Below are positions 26,255-34,957 of a stretch of 64,000 nucleotides of DNA, in pieces. Each line of letters opens with the position of its first letter. Position 1 is the stretch's first letter. Source of the stretch: Bacillus sp. FJAT-25509 (GTDB lineage: Bacteria; Bacillota; Bacilli; Bacillales; Bacillaceae_G); assembly GCF_001420605.1 (NCBI RefSeq), contig NZ_LJIZ01000038.1, positions 248,001-312,000 of the forward strand, in the 5' to 3' direction. The position numbers and the translations under genes were made by a program. Under the pieces are notes generated by a model, which had not been told where the DNA came from, ran no database searches, and saw only the letters and a list, made by a program, of their open reading frames with translations.

Positions 26255-26641
26255 ATGAATAATACTTATAAAAACTTATTTGATGAATATGTAAAAGAAC
26301 TAGATAAAGCTGTCTCATTTGAAGAAGATAAATTGGATTTTATTAGAGAAAAAATGTTAATTGAAGGAAAATCAGAGGTAGAAATTGAGAATTATATTAT
26401 TGGGAATTTTGACCCTATATGTTGTTCAGGAAGAGTTATTGCAGTGTTTAGGAAATATTGGTTAAAATGCAATGACTTAAATGTTAATTACAAAAATAAT
26501 GGTTCTGATGAATATATTAACCCTAAGGTCTTTACTATTGACTGGCTTTCAAATGATGGAGACCCTTATGAATTAGTTGAATTAATGAATGGTATGCCTT
26601 ACTTTCCAATTGGAATAGATGAAAATGGCGATTATTGTTAA
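26255..26641 (+). CDS. Hypothetical acidic protein, possible immunity-like protein
   Basis: This is a 128-residue soluble, very acidic protein. Its N-terminal part is helical (YVKELDKAVSFEEDKLDFIR), and its C-terminal half has DPICCSGRVIAVFRKYWLK and a final PYELVELMNGMPYFPIGIDE. Small acidic lone proteins of this kind in bacilli are often immunity proteins, but this is inference. The ATG follows AGGGGATAAAA. Between 25979 and 26254 I see no gene. Confidence 0.6.
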   Translation: MNNTYKNLFDEYVKELDKAVSFEEDKLDFIREKMLIEGKSEVEIENYIIGNFDPICCSGRVIAVFRKYWLKCNDLNVNYKNNGSDEYINPKVFTIDWLSNDGDPYELVELMNGMPYFPIGIDENGDYC

Positions 26642-26761
26642 ATTTCCATTATTTTATAAATAATAGTTTCGCAAGTTCATTTTGGACATTTCTAAAGGCT
26701 GATTTAACTAACGTATTGTATTTTTCCCACCATTTGGAGATTATTTTTTGAGGAGAAAAAA

Positions 26762-27040
26762 ATGAAGAATAATAAAGAGAAAATCGATACTTTAATGATT
26801 GAATTAGGATTTGAAAAAATAAAAGTGAACAATGTCTTAAACTATTTTTTAAAAGGAGCTTATTATAAAGTAAACTATTGTGATGAACTAAAATCATATA
26901 TCATTGAAACTGCAAGTAGTTTAACTGAAGCAGAAAATAATGTGTATGAAGATTCTGATGTATATCCAAACTCACTTGGAGAAAAGAAAATTCTTGAAGA
27001 ACTTCGCAAAGACTTAATTTGGTTTTACATTAGTGATTAA
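26762..27040 (+). CDS. Hypothetical 92-residue protein, possible immunity-like protein
   Basis: The start ATG has a strong GAGGAGA site six bases upstream. The protein is small and acidic, with IDTLMIELGFEKIKVNNVLN, then KLKSYIIETASSLTEAENN-like strands and a helical end ILEELRKDLIWFYI. It lies 120 bases after the gene at 26255 and may belong with it. No toxin is visible nearby. Function unknown. Confidence 0.6.
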   Translation: MKNNKEKIDTLMIELGFEKIKVNNVLNYFLKGAYYKVNYCDELKSYIIETASSLTEAENNVYEDSDVYPNSLGEKKILEELRKDLIWFYISD

Positions 27041-27050
27041 AGAACTTATG

Positions 27051-27073
27051 CAACTAATGAGATGCGATAGTTG
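27051..27073 (+). repeat. Palindromic intergenic element, copy at 27051
   Basis: CAACTA and TAGTTG form an inverted repeat around ATGAGATGCGA. It matches the family seen at 30206, 30707, 32397, 36296 and 36399, whose core is AACTAA-GCATGCG-TAGTTGAA. The sequence after it up to 27250 is gene-free. Confidence 0.6.
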
Positions 27074-27249
27074 AAGATTAAGTTGGTAATCTTATATCAT
27101 ATAACTTATTTAATCCAACAAAAAGAAACATAATTCCTGCTAACATACAGGCATCCAAATTATGGGTTCCTTTCTTTTATCATATAGGTATTAAGAGTAT
27201 CCTTCAAGAGAAAAATAAAGGAAGAAATTACAAAGGAGATACCAAAAAG

Positions 27250-29208
27250 TTGAACATAAAATACTTAGATTTACTGGCTCATAAATATGATAGTGAAGAA
27301 AAAGTTGTAACTGAGATTATTAATCTTGAAGCCACTCTCAATCTGCCAAAGGGAACAGAGCATTTTGTTAGTGACTTACACGGTGAATATCAAGCTTTTC
27401 AACATGTGTTAAGAAATGGTTCGGGTAGAGTGAAAGAGAAAATAAGGGACCTATTTCAAGATGAACTATCTGATATGGAAATAAATGAATTTGCAACGTT
27501 AGTTTATTATCCTGAAGAAAAATTAAAGTTAATTAGAAATAAGTGTGTAAATAAACAAGAGTTACAACAGTGGTACACAGAAACCATTGACCGTATGATC
27601 AAGCTAATTTCTTATTCCTCAACTAAATATACACGCTCAAAATTACATAAAGCATTGCCTCAAGAGTTTGTTTATATAATAGAAGAGCTACTTTACAAAA
27701 TAGATGAATCGATCGATAAGAAACAATATTATTCAAAAATAGTCCAGCAAATTATTTCTCTTGGTCAAGCAGATAAGCTCATTACAGGTCTGGCCTATTC
27801 TACTCAGCGGTTAGTAGTTGACCATCTTCATGTCGTGGGTGATATTTATGATCGCGGACCTGAACCTGATAAAATTATGGACACTTTAATTAATTATCAT
27901 TCTGTTGATATTCAATGGGGAAATCATGATGTCTTATGGATCGGTGCCTTTGCTGGATCAAAGGTATGTCTAGCTAATATTATTCGAATCTGTGCTCGAT
28001 ACGACAATTTAAATATAATAGAAGATGTGTATGGAATAAATCTTATACCACTTTTAAATCTTGCAGAAAAGTACTATGTGGACAATCTAGCGTTTAGACC
28101 AAAGAGCAATTCGGATAAAAAAAAGTCTGATCATGAAATTTTGCAAATCACTAAAATCCATCAAGCGATTGCAATTATTCAATTTAAGCTTGAAATGCCA
28201 ATCATAAAGCGACGCCCGTATTTTAATATGTCAGAAAGGACTTTACTTGAGAAAATTAATTATGACCAAAATGAAATAACAATTAATGGGGAAACTTATC
28301 CATTAGAAAATACTTGCTTTGCAACTATAAATCCAGATAATCCTAGTGAATTATTAAAGGAAGAAGAGCAAGTTTTGGACAGACTATTGTTTTTTGTCCA
28401 GCATTCAGAAAAGTTGGCCAGACATATGAATTTTCTCATGAAGAAAGGCAGTCTTTATTTGAAGTATAATGGGAACTTATTAATACATGGATGCATCCCA
28501 ATCGATGAAAATGGTAATATGGAAAAAATGGTAATTGAAAATTATACTTATGCAGGTCGTGATTTACTTGATATTTTTGAACATTATTTACGACATGCTT
28601 TTGCACATCCTGAAGAGACGGATGATCTCGCAACAGATATGGTCTGGTATTTATGGACAGGAGAATATTCATCATTATTTGGAAAAAGAGCAATGACGAC
28701 CTTTGAAAGGTATTTTATAAAAGACAAACAAACCCATAAAGAGATTAAGAATCCCTATTACCATTTACGAGAAAAAGAGGAAATCTGCAGTAAAATTCTA
28801 GCAGAAATGGATCTTAATCCAAAAGTTGGTCATATAATAAACGGCCATACACCTGTTAAAGAAATAAAAGGAGAAAATCCAATTAAAGCAAACGGAAAGT
28901 TGATAGTCATTGATGGAGGATTTTCCAAGGCTTATCAATCAACAACTGGTATTGCTGGATACACTCTATTATATAATTCCTGTGGTATACAACTTGTTGC
29001 ACATGAAAAATTTAATTCAAAAAAAGATGTTCTACTTAAAGGGTCAGATGTTTTATCCGTCAAAAGGTTGGTGGGAAAAGAACTCGAGAGAAAAAAGGTT
29101 CTAGAAACTAATGAGGGAGAGCGATTATTACAGGAAATATCCGTTTTAAAAAGTCTGTTGGAAAATCGCTATAGGAGTTTAGATCACTCATTACAATCTA
29201 ACGATTAA
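27250..29208 (+). CDS. fbp: Fructose-1,6-bisphosphatase, class III
   Basis: The 652-residue class III FBPase, found in Firmicutes, removes the 1-phosphate from fructose-1,6-bisphosphate in gluconeogenesis. It has a phosphoesterase fold with the metal motifs [18 protein letters not shown] (residues 42-59), [12 protein letters not shown] near residue 200, WGNHDV near residue 225 and [16 protein letters not shown] near residue 535. Length and motif order agree with B. subtilis Fbp. The start is TTG with AAAGGAG upstream. It is a single-gene unit; a terminator follows at 29318. Confidence 0.95.
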   Translation: MNIKYLDLLAHKYDSEEKVVTEIINLEATLNLPKGTEHFVSDLHGEYQAFQHVLRNGSGRVKEKIRDLFQDELSDMEINEFATLVYYPEEKLKLIRNKCVNKQELQQWYTETIDRMIKLISYSSTKYTRSKLHKALPQEFVYIIEELLYKIDESIDKKQYYSKIVQQIISLGQADKLITGLAYSTQRLVVDHLHVVGDIYDRGPEPDKIMDTLINYHSVDIQWGNHDVLWIGAFAGSKVCLANIIRICARYDNLNIIEDVYGINLIPLLNLAEKYYVDNLAFRPKSNSDKKKSDHEILQITKIHQAIAIIQFKLEMPIIKRRPYFNMSERTLLEKINYDQNEITINGETYPLENTCFATINPDNPSELLKEEEQVLDRLLFFVQHSEKLARHMNFLMKKGSLYLKYNGNLLIHGCIPIDENGNMEKMVIENYTYAGRDLLDIFEHYLRHAFAHPEETDDLATDMVWYLWTGEYSSLFGKRAMTTFERYFIKDKQTHKEIKNPYYHLREKEEICSKILAEMDLNPKVGHIINGHTPVKEIKGENPIKANGKLIVIDGGFSKAYQSTTGIAGYTLLYNSCGIQLVAHEKFNSKKDVLLKGSDVLSVKRLVGKELERKKVLETNEGERLLQEISVLKSLLENRYRSLDHSLQSND

Positions 29209-29317
29209 AGACTTTTATAAGCATAAAAGCACCATGAACTTTATTAAATCATAGTTAAGCAGCTAAAAATACTGAATGTGGTAGTCATTTTAATCTCAAT
29301 GTTAAACATTTAGTAAG

Positions 29318-29347
29318 AAGATCATTTTATTGATGGTCTTGTTTTTA
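29318..29347 (+). terminator. Terminator downstream of fbp
   Basis: AAGATCAT pairs with ATGGTCTT (one G-T pair) over a seven-base loop and is followed by GTTTTT. The rest of 29209-29548 contains no supported gene. Confidence 0.6.
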
Positions 29348-29548
29348 GTACAAGTAGAAAATACACATTATATTTAAACTTTAAAAAATAAAGTTGACAC
29401 TCTTAACTGTTAAACTCCATGAGGGAACTTGTGAATGGTGTTAAGTATGATCTTGAATCGATGATAGACGAGATTCTACTTCGTTGAAGAATGCTATTTT
29501 CAAATGCTCCAAAAATAATAATGTTTTGATTTAAAATAAAATATCCTA

Positions 29549-29625
29549 AACACATGTTTTAGTTTAAGAACACGAGTTGCTTGCAGCTCGTTTTTTTTTT
29601 GAAGTAGATGGCTGTTTATTTACAT
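29549..29625 (+). repeat. Palindromic intergenic element with its own terminator, copy at 29549
   Basis: The head CTAAACACATGTTTTAG is followed by TTTAAGAACACG. Then comes the hairpin ACGAGTTGC-GCAGCTCGT at 29572-29591 with a run of ten Ts, and a tail GAAGTAGATGGCTGTTTA. The tail resembles AAGTAAATGGTAGTTTA of the 36399 copy. No gene ends just before it, so the terminator belongs to the element. Confidence 0.6.
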
Positions 29626-29692
29626 ATGAAAGGGAATACGATTACCTTTATAGAATTATCATTATTAATCCATTACATAAGGCGAGAAATAA

Positions 29693-30195
29693 ATGAACAT
29701 TAGAGAAATCAAACTAGACGATGCAGAAAATTTTGTACAACTCATTAAAGAAGTTGAAAAACAGGCTGATTTCATGCTGTATGGAGCTGGAGAAAGAAAT
29801 ATTACAGCCGAAAAACAACGTAAACAGTTAGAAGTTATTAAAAATCACCGAATTCAACCATATTTATTGCAGAAAATTCTTCTGGAATATTAGTCGGTTA
29901 TGCGTTTGCGATTGGGAGTAGTACGATAAGAAAAAAACATTCAGTCTACCTTGCCATTTGAATCTTAGAGGAATACAAAGGTAAAGGTATTGGTACTAAA
30001 TTATTTCAAAACATAGAAGAATGGGCAATTAAACATAGTATTTCAAGATTAGAACTAACTGTTGTAAAACAAAACGAAGCAGGTGTAGGTTTATATAAAA
30101 AAATGGGATATGAAATTGAAGGAACAAAAAGGAACTCACTAATAATAAACAGTAATAGTTTTGATGAATACTACATGGCTAAATTATTAACTTGA
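29693..30195 (+). pseudogene. GNAT acetyltransferase pseudogene
   Basis: The frame from ATG 29693 runs for 66 codons and stops at 29891. The rest of a GNAT protein continues in another frame: IFIAENSSGILVGYAFAIG, then VYLAI, a TGA where a codon such as GGA is expected, and ILEEYKGKGIGTKLFQNIEE, the acetyl-CoA loop. It ends with EAGVGLYKKMGYEIEGTKR and stops at 30193-30195. So one frameshift (near 29860) and one in-frame stop (near 29957) break an otherwise complete acetyltransferase of about 167 residues. The ribosome site AAGGCGAG remains. Confidence 0.85.
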
Positions 30196-30205
30196 GTTCA
30201 TATGT

Positions 30206-30262
30206 AACTAAAACATGCAATAGTTGAATAACACTGAGGTGCTTTACGATCAGCTCCTTTTT
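30206..30262 (+). repeat. Palindromic intergenic element, copy at 30206
   Basis: AACTA-AAACATGCAA-TAGTT is followed by GAATAAC and a terminator-like hairpin, AGGTGCT with AGCTCCT (one mismatch), then five Ts. It lies directly after the GNAT pseudogene and before the monooxygenase-like gene. Confidence 0.6.
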
Positions 30263-30336
30263 CAATTTCTTGAAGTAAATATTAATAAAAGGACTCTTAA
30301 AATAATATTGATGAACTTATGAAAAGAGGATTAAAT

Positions 30337-30630
30337 ATGATATTGGAAGCCGTTATGCTACAAGTTAAGCAAGGTATGGAAGAGGACTATGAAGAAGAAT
30401 TTCGTGGTGCATCACAAATAATTTCTTCAATGAAAGGCTACATATCTCACGAATTACAACGTTGTATAGAAGTAAAGGGGAAATATTTACTACTAGTTCA
30501 ATGGGAAACATTAGAAGACCATACAGTTGGTTTTAGACAATCTAACGAGTATCAAGAATGGAAAAAGCAATTACATCATTTTTATGATCCATTTCCGACT
30601 GTTGAACATTATAATTGGGTTAAACTTTAG
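30337..30630 (+). CDS. Antibiotic-biosynthesis-monooxygenase (ABM) domain protein
   Basis: This 98-residue single-domain protein has the dimeric ferredoxin-like ABM fold. It shows MILEAVMLQVKQGMEEDYEE, SSMKGYISHELQRCIE, KYLLLVQWETLEDHTVGFR and a C-terminal FYDPFPTVEHY, all typical of YczJ-like ABM proteins. Members include heme-degrading and quinol-forming monooxygenases as well as many of unknown role; the heme-binding residues cannot be settled here. The start is ATG 30337, after AGAGGATT. Confidence 0.85.
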   Translation: MILEAVMLQVKQGMEEDYEEEFRGASQIISSMKGYISHELQRCIEVKGKYLLLVQWETLEDHTVGFRQSNEYQEWKKQLHHFYDPFPTVEHYNWVKL

Positions 30631-30706
30631 TAAATCTTATTCAGCTACTTGGATGTACGATCTAAACTTCGATTCACTGTGGTGAATTTGAGAATTCATG
30701 GTTGGC

Positions 30707-30788
30707 TAAGGCATGCGATAGTTGAAAAGGAATTGACTGCTTCGGTGTTTTTTAAAATTAAAGTAAATGTCAGTTTAGTTGAAGATGG
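30707..30788 (+). repeat. Palindromic intergenic element, copy at 30707
   Basis: GCTAAGGCATGCGATAGTTG is followed by a short CTGC-TTCG-GTG hairpin with six Ts, then AAAGTAAATGTCAGTTTAGTTGAA at the end (positions 30760-30783). Head, hairpin position and tail match the copy at 36399-36491. The 68-codon frame over it is an accident of the repeat. Confidence 0.65.
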
Positions 30789-30872
30789 ATTTTCTAAAAT
30801 TCTATTAAATATGCAAAAATACCCCAAGTTACAGAAGTCAATCTTAGCTGTATAATTAGCCTATTATTAAAC

Positions 30873-31195
30873 ATGAGACTAGATAAACTATCAGGAGGAT
30901 TATTGGGGGGATCAACAGGATACTTCGATTAGGACTGATAATTACAGGTGGTCTTCTATTCATACAAGGAATGATCACAAATGAAAAAAATAAAGAAAAC
31001 TTATGGAATGCTACAGATATAACTGTATACGCAAATGAGTTTTTAGGCTGTATCGGGTTTATAATTACATTTTTTCTTGGAGGTTTTTTAAAATTTTTGC
31101 CTGTTTGGTTAGTAAAATCACTATGGTTTTCATTAGGAATTGGATTTATAATTCTTGGATTACTTTCAAATTTAGAATTTCTTTTAAATTATTGA
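30873..31195 (+). pseudogene. Small membrane protein split by a -1 shift at a G6 tract
   Basis: The frame from ATG 30873 reads MRLDKLSGGLLGG and stops soon after. The next frame from the G tract (30905-30910) reads INRILRLGLIITGGLLF, then through ATG 30971 to 31195, giving three membrane helices in total. Adding one G would join both into a 107-residue membrane protein. The site G-GGG-GGA also has the X-XXY-YYZ shape of a -1 slippery heptamer, so slippage is possible. The ATG has no clear ribosome site. No family is recognised. Confidence 0.55.
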
Positions 31196-31279
31196 TCTAA
31201 AGAGGAATCCAAGAATTAAAACGATTAATTTCATTCCTTATTAGAATAGTATCTTTTAAATTTATAAGAGGAGAAAAAT

Positions 31280-32119
31280 ATGAAAAAAGAAGCATTTCGA
31301 ATTAACGGCTACATCGTGTTGGTATTAATAATAGGATTATTATTGTTTGGAGGGATAATTTCTTTAACTAGTGGTAATGCATTTTTCATGATTACTTCAT
31401 TTTTATTCGTTTGTTTGATTTCATCTGGATTTGTAATTAACCAACCTAAAGTAGCAGTTGCTATGGTATTTATGGGGAAATATTTAGGGACAATCTACGA
31501 GGATGGATTCTATTGTACTATTCCATTTACAAGTAAATCAAAAGTTAATCTAAAGGCTGTTAACTTCAATAGCGATGTATTGAAAGTAAATGACATCGAT
31601 GGGAATCCAATCGAGATTGCAGCGGTTGTAGTATATAGTGTAGTTGATGTTGAAAAAGCATTGTTTGATGTTGCAGATTATCAAAAATTTGTAATGATTC
31701 AAAGTGAGACAGCAATTCGTCATATTGCAACGAAATATGCTTATGACACGACAAATAAAGAAGAATATTCTTTAAGAGGGAATGCAGAAGAGATTGCAGT
31801 AGAATTACAAAATGAGTTACAAGAAAGACTTCAAAAAAGCGGAGTAAAAGTTCAAGAAGCTCGATTAAGTCATCTTGCTTATGCTCCTGAGATAGCAAGT
31901 AGTATGCTACAAAGACAACAAGCGAAAGCTGTTGTTCAAGCTAAAAGAGAAATAGTAGAAGGCGCTGTTGGTATGGTGGAAGATGCCTTGAAAATGCTTG
32001 AAGAAAAAGGATTATTAACTGCAACAGACAGTCAAAAAGCCGATATGGTTACTAGTCTACTTGTAACAATTATTTCCGAAAAAGGTGCACAACCTGTTTT
32101 AAGTACAATAAAAAAATAG
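31280..32119 (+). CDS. SPFH (stomatin/prohibitin-like) membrane protein
   Basis: The 279-residue protein has two N-terminal membrane segments (residues 10-30 and 35-55), then an SPFH domain with INQPKVAVAMVFMGKYLGT, VNDIDGNPIEIAAVVVYSVV and a helical QNELQERLQKSGVKVQEARL. It ends with a helical region containing QQAKAVVQAKREIVEGAVG. The family assembles large rings on membranes; its role in bacteria is often unclear. The ATG follows AAGAGGAGAAA. A terminator follows at 32112. Confidence 0.88.
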   Translation: MKKEAFRINGYIVLVLIIGLLLFGGIISLTSGNAFFMITSFLFVCLISSGFVINQPKVAVAMVFMGKYLGTIYEDGFYCTIPFTSKSKVNLKAVNFNSDVLKVNDIDGNPIEIAAVVVYSVVDVEKALFDVADYQKFVMIQSETAIRHIATKYAYDTTNKEEYSLRGNAEEIAVELQNELQERLQKSGVKVQEARLSHLAYAPEIASSMLQRQQAKAVVQAKREIVEGAVGMVEDALKMLEEKGLLTATDSQKADMVTSLLVTIISEKGAQPVLSTIKK

Positions 32120-32148
32120 AAACCACAAAAAAGTGTGGTTTCTATTTT
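32112..32148 (+). terminator. Terminator of the SPFH gene
   Basis: A long stem, AAATAGAAACCACA with TGTGGTTTCTATTT, closes on a six-base loop and overlaps the stop codon of the gene. Confidence 0.85.
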
Positions 32149-32170
32149 AAGTTCAAATATACATATATCT

Positions 32171-32222
32171 AACTCATTGCTTTAGTTGTAGAAAAATAGG
32201 CTACTTCAGTAGTCTTTTTTTT
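32171..32222 (+). repeat. Palindromic intergenic element, copy at 32171
   Basis: AACT-CATTGC-TTTAGTT is followed by GGCTACT-TC-AGTAGTC, a seven-pair hairpin with a run of eight Ts. It lies only 23 bases after the SPFH gene terminator, so it adds a second terminator. Confidence 0.55.
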
Positions 32223-32323
32223 ATATTACAAAATGTAAGTATTGTTAAATTAGAAAATACTAAATTGTGCTATGATTTAAATGAAATGTAAATACTAGAT
32301 AACTTAAACAAAAGGAGATCATA

Positions 32324-32548
32324 ATGAGATTATGGAATTTTATATTAATGGGATTGTTATTTCGCTATTCTCTTTTTAAAAAGAAATGCCTTAAGCAACT
32401 AAAGCATTGCGTTAGTTTAACAATGATGGACTACCTAGGTAGTTTTTTTTATTGGACTAATTTCATTATCTTAATAATGGCATTTCTTCTTATTTTTTCT
32501 CCTATAAAAACAGGAGCAGTTACTGTAGAAAATAATCCGCTTGTTTAA
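32324..32548 (+). CDS. Small membrane protein frame carrying a repeat element (doubtful)
   Basis: The frame starts at ATG with an excellent AAAGGAGATCATA site and encodes 74 residues. The N-terminal MRLWNFILMGLLFRYSLF and C-terminal WTNFIILIMAFLLIFSP are membrane-like. The middle part (32397-32450) is a copy of the palindromic element with its terminator, kept in frame. Either an element inserted into a small gene without breaking the frame, or the C-terminal half is an accident. No family is recognised. Confidence 0.4.
   Translation: MRLWNFILMGLLFRYSLFKKKCLKQLKHCVSLTMMDYLGSFFYWTNFIILIMAFLLIFSPIKTGAVTVENNPLV
32397..32450 (+). repeat. Palindromic element with terminator inside a reading frame, copy at 32397
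   Basis: AACTAAAGCATTGCGTTAGTT is one of the best copies of the core (AACTAA ... TTAGTT). It is followed by the 14-base palindrome ACTACCTAGGTAGT at 32430-32443 and eight Ts, a strong terminator. All of it lies inside the 32324-32548 frame. Confidence 0.7.
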
Positions 32549-32571
32549 TTAATTGACACGATGTACATAAC

Positions 32572-32600
32572 TTCACATTTTCTAGTGTTTAATGTATAAT
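32572..32600 (+). promoter_or_regulatory. Promoter candidate for the dehydrogenase gene
   Basis: TTCACA (32572-32577) and the perfect -10 TATAAT (32595-32600) are 17 bases apart. They lie about 95 bases before the start at 32693. Confidence 0.6.
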
Positions 32601-32692
32601 ATGAATATCCTAGGTAAACTTAAATGTTTTTGTAAACACTATTTTTTTAATAAATGAGATAGATATTCAATCTTTTTGAGAGGATGATTATG

Positions 32693-33439
32693 ATGGGACG
32701 TTTAACAGGTAAAGTAGCAATTATCACTGGTGCAGCTCTTGGAATGGGGGCATCAGAAGCAAAGCTTTTTGCTAAAGAAGGAGCAAAAGTAATCGCAACA
32801 GATATTAAAGAAGATGCGTTAAATGAGTTAATAAATGAAATTAAAGCAGATGGTGGGGATGCAATCGGTTTAAAGCATAATGTTACATCTGAGAAAGAAT
32901 GGAAAATTGTAATCCAAGAAGCAATAAATCATTACGGTAAGATAGACGTATTAGTGAATAATGCTGGTGTAGCTAGTCCAAAAACGATGACTCAAATGGA
33001 AATGGATGAATGGAATAAAGTAATGGATATTAATTTAAATGGCTGTGTTCTTGGAATGAAACATGTCATTCCAGAGATGCAAAAAGTCGGTGGTGGTTCT
33101 TTGATTAATATTTCATCTATTGGTGGGATAGTAGGTATGGCTGGATCAAGCCCATATACTGCTGCAAAAGGGGCATTACGTTCTTTATCAAAATCAGCTG
33201 CTGTAGAATATGGAAAAGATAAAATTAGAGTGAATTCCGTTCACCCTGGTATTATTGAGACACCAATGACAGCTGAATCGTTTAAAGAGGCTTTACCATA
33301 CTATCAAACGTTTACTCAACTTCCTTATTTCGGAAAACCTGAAGATGTTGCGTATGGAGTACTATTCCTTGCATCTGATGAATCACGCTTTATGACCGGA
33401 GCTGAGCTTGTTATTGATGGTGGTTGGACAGCCCTATAA
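32693..33439 (+). CDS. Short-chain dehydrogenase/reductase
   Basis: This 248-residue classical SDR has the cofactor loop TGAALGMGAS near residue 12, then NNAGVAS near residue 87. The catalytic Ser is in ISSIGGIVG and the Tyr/Lys pair in YTAAKGA near residues 151-155. It ends RFMTGAELVIDGGWTAL. An acidic residue after the second strand (ATDIKED) points to NAD rather than NADP. The substrate is unknown; similar genes are often annotated as glucose dehydrogenase or 3-oxoacyl-ACP reductase. The start is taken as ATG 32693, after GAGAGG; ATG 32690 is also possible. Confidence 0.85.
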   Translation: MGRLTGKVAIITGAALGMGASEAKLFAKEGAKVIATDIKEDALNELINEIKADGGDAIGLKHNVTSEKEWKIVIQEAINHYGKIDVLVNNAGVASPKTMTQMEMDEWNKVMDINLNGCVLGMKHVIPEMQKVGGGSLINISSIGGIVGMAGSSPYTAAKGALRSLSKSAAVEYGKDKIRVNSVHPGIIETPMTAESFKEALPYYQTFTQLPYFGKPEDVAYGVLFLASDESRFMTGAELVIDGGWTAL

Positions 33440-33520
33440 TTTATTGCGATTACGGATAGAATGACGGCTGTGCTAGAAAGAATTTATAGAAAACATGACT
33501 TGTTTTATAAATTTCAATCC

Positions 33521-33559
33521 AAATAAAAAGTCGATCATTAGTTGATCGGCTTTTTATTT
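33521..33559. terminator. Bidirectional terminator
   Basis: AAATAAAAAGTCGATCA pairs with TGATCGGCTTTTTATTT across a five-base loop. It separates the dehydrogenase gene from the convergent TetR gene and overlaps the end of the latter. Confidence 0.85.
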
Positions 33560-34191
33560 GCATTATTTTCAGCAGATAAACTTCTGTATTTCAGAGGATT
33601 ATTTTTGTAAGGCCCTTTAATAGACAAAGTCATTAATTGAAAAGCCATTTCATGTTCAGAATAATGCATGTTATTTTCAATCCACCAAATAATAACTTCT
33701 AAAAAGGCAGATTCCACATATTTGATGATTAAATCTCTTTTAGCAATAAGGTTTTGATCACTAGGTTCTATTTGGTTAATCCCCTCGGAAACAAACTCAT
33801 GAATAATTTCTAAAAGTCCCGAAGTTAAATAAGGAATACGGTTAGTAACAAGTAAAGCTCTATAAAACGCGAAATTTTCCGCAATCTGGTGAAATAATTG
33901 AACAAAACTTGGATGAGGTTGTTGGTCTAAATAATCGAAGTTGTCTAAAAATGATATTTGGACATTTACTTTTTCACGCAAATCTTTTAAAGTTTCGTCA
34001 ATATATTGAATCATAAGTTCATTCTTATCTTTATAGTGAAGATAAAATGTAGCACGTTTCACAGTTGCTTGATCAGAAATATCCTGTACAGTAATTTCAT
34101 CAAAAGCTCGTACTTCCATGAGGTCAATAAAGGCCTGCTTTAATAACCTTCTAGTTCTAATTACACGTGGATCAATTTTTTGTTTTGTCAT
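33538..34191 (-). CDS. TetR/AcrR-family transcriptional regulator
   Basis: The 217-residue regulator has an N-terminal helix-turn-helix: RTRRLLKQAFIDLMEVRAF, then EITVQDISDQATVKRATFYL, then HYKDKNELM. It is followed by an all-helical ligand domain of the TetR_C_33/DhaS-like type (FHQIAENFAFYRALLVTNR). It faces the dehydrogenase gene convergently, so it need not control it. The ligand and targets are unknown. The bases from 34192 to 34418 hold no gene; the regulator's promoter must lie there. Confidence 0.87.
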   Translation of the reverse strand: MTKQKIDPRVIRTRRLLKQAFIDLMEVRAFDEITVQDISDQATVKRATFYLHYKDKNELMIQYIDETLKDLREKVNVQISFLDNFDYLDQQPHPSFVQLFHQIAENFAFYRALLVTNRIPYLTSGLLEIIHEFVSEGINQIEPSDQNLIAKRDLIIKYVESAFLEVIIWWIENNMHYSEHEMAFQLMTLSIKGPYKNNPLKYRSLSAENNANKKPIN

Positions 34192-34418
34192 AAATTCTAT
34201 TCCTTTTCAATGAAATAATATTCGTTTTGATAATCAACTAAATAAGATGCTTGAAAAAACAGATTTTTAGAGCTGTTAAATATCATATTACCAATATTGT
34301 AATGGCACCCTTAATTCACCTTATAAATTGTATTCTTCAATATCTTACTATACTTATAAGATTTGATACACAATCACTTTTTAATATCAACCATAAAATG
34401 CTGCTTTCTTAATTTTAG

Positions 34419-34726
34419 GATGATAAACTGGAACAAAATTGCGTTAACTTTACTTTTTTATTCAGGAAACAATTTATTGTTGATGATACTAATTTGATAA
34501 AAGGCTATGAGGTCTTAGGCTATGAAACTAATACGTTCCATTCTTTTTTGTGTAACGGATTAGAAAAAGAGTTTAAAAATCAGTTTGATTTTTCATTGAA
34601 TGAAAATGGTTTTATTAAATCTCTTGCTGAAGCAGAGAAAGGATGTGACATTGCAAATGACAAAAACCTTGAACAGAACCAGTTTTTTAGCTTCCTTGGG
34701 CTATTTTTGAATACAATTCTTATTGA
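34419..34726 (+). pseudogene. Decayed gene of a small soluble protein
   Basis: The frame 34419-34680 reads DDKLEQNCVNFTFLFRKQ, then GYEVLGYETNTFHSFLC, then SLAEAEKGCDIANDKNL. It lacks a good start, because TAA and TAG stops lie just upstream. After a one-base loss near 34669, the next frame gives TEPVF, a TAG where Trp is expected, and LPWAIFEYNSY, ending at TGA 34724-34726. The broken parts form one sensible protein of about 100 residues, so this is a pseudogene. I recognise only a generic Bacillus hypothetical protein. Confidence 0.7.
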
Positions 34727-34912
34727 ACTAACGCATTGCAATACTTACATAAATATATGCCTATATCCAACTTATTCTCTATTTTCAGGTGAATTATTAA
34801 CCTCTTTATCGATAATAAATTTGTTTAGAATTTAAGAACATTAAGATTAATATTTGTTTAGAGTTTTCTGGGGAAAATGCATTTCTAACTTTACAAAATG
34901 GACATTATCGAC

Positions 34913-34944
34913 AATTTAAAAAGGAACTGCAGTTTGCAATTCCT
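34913..34944 (-). terminator. Terminator of the COG4705-like gene
   Basis: On the minus strand AGGAATTGCA pairs with TGCAGTTCCT over a three-base loop and is followed by TTTTTAAATT. It lies 14 bases after the stop at 34958. Confidence 0.8.
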
Positions 34945-34957
34945 AAACTAAAGTCTT

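Noticed and set aside
29393-29470. TTGACA-containing stretch as a promoter of a MerR-type gene
   Set aside because: No proper -10 or gene follows at a sensible distance; the region reads as gene-free.
30649-30855. Plus-strand frame of 68 codons
   Set aside because: It consists largely of the palindromic element copy at 30707, has no ribosome site and shows no protein-like pattern.
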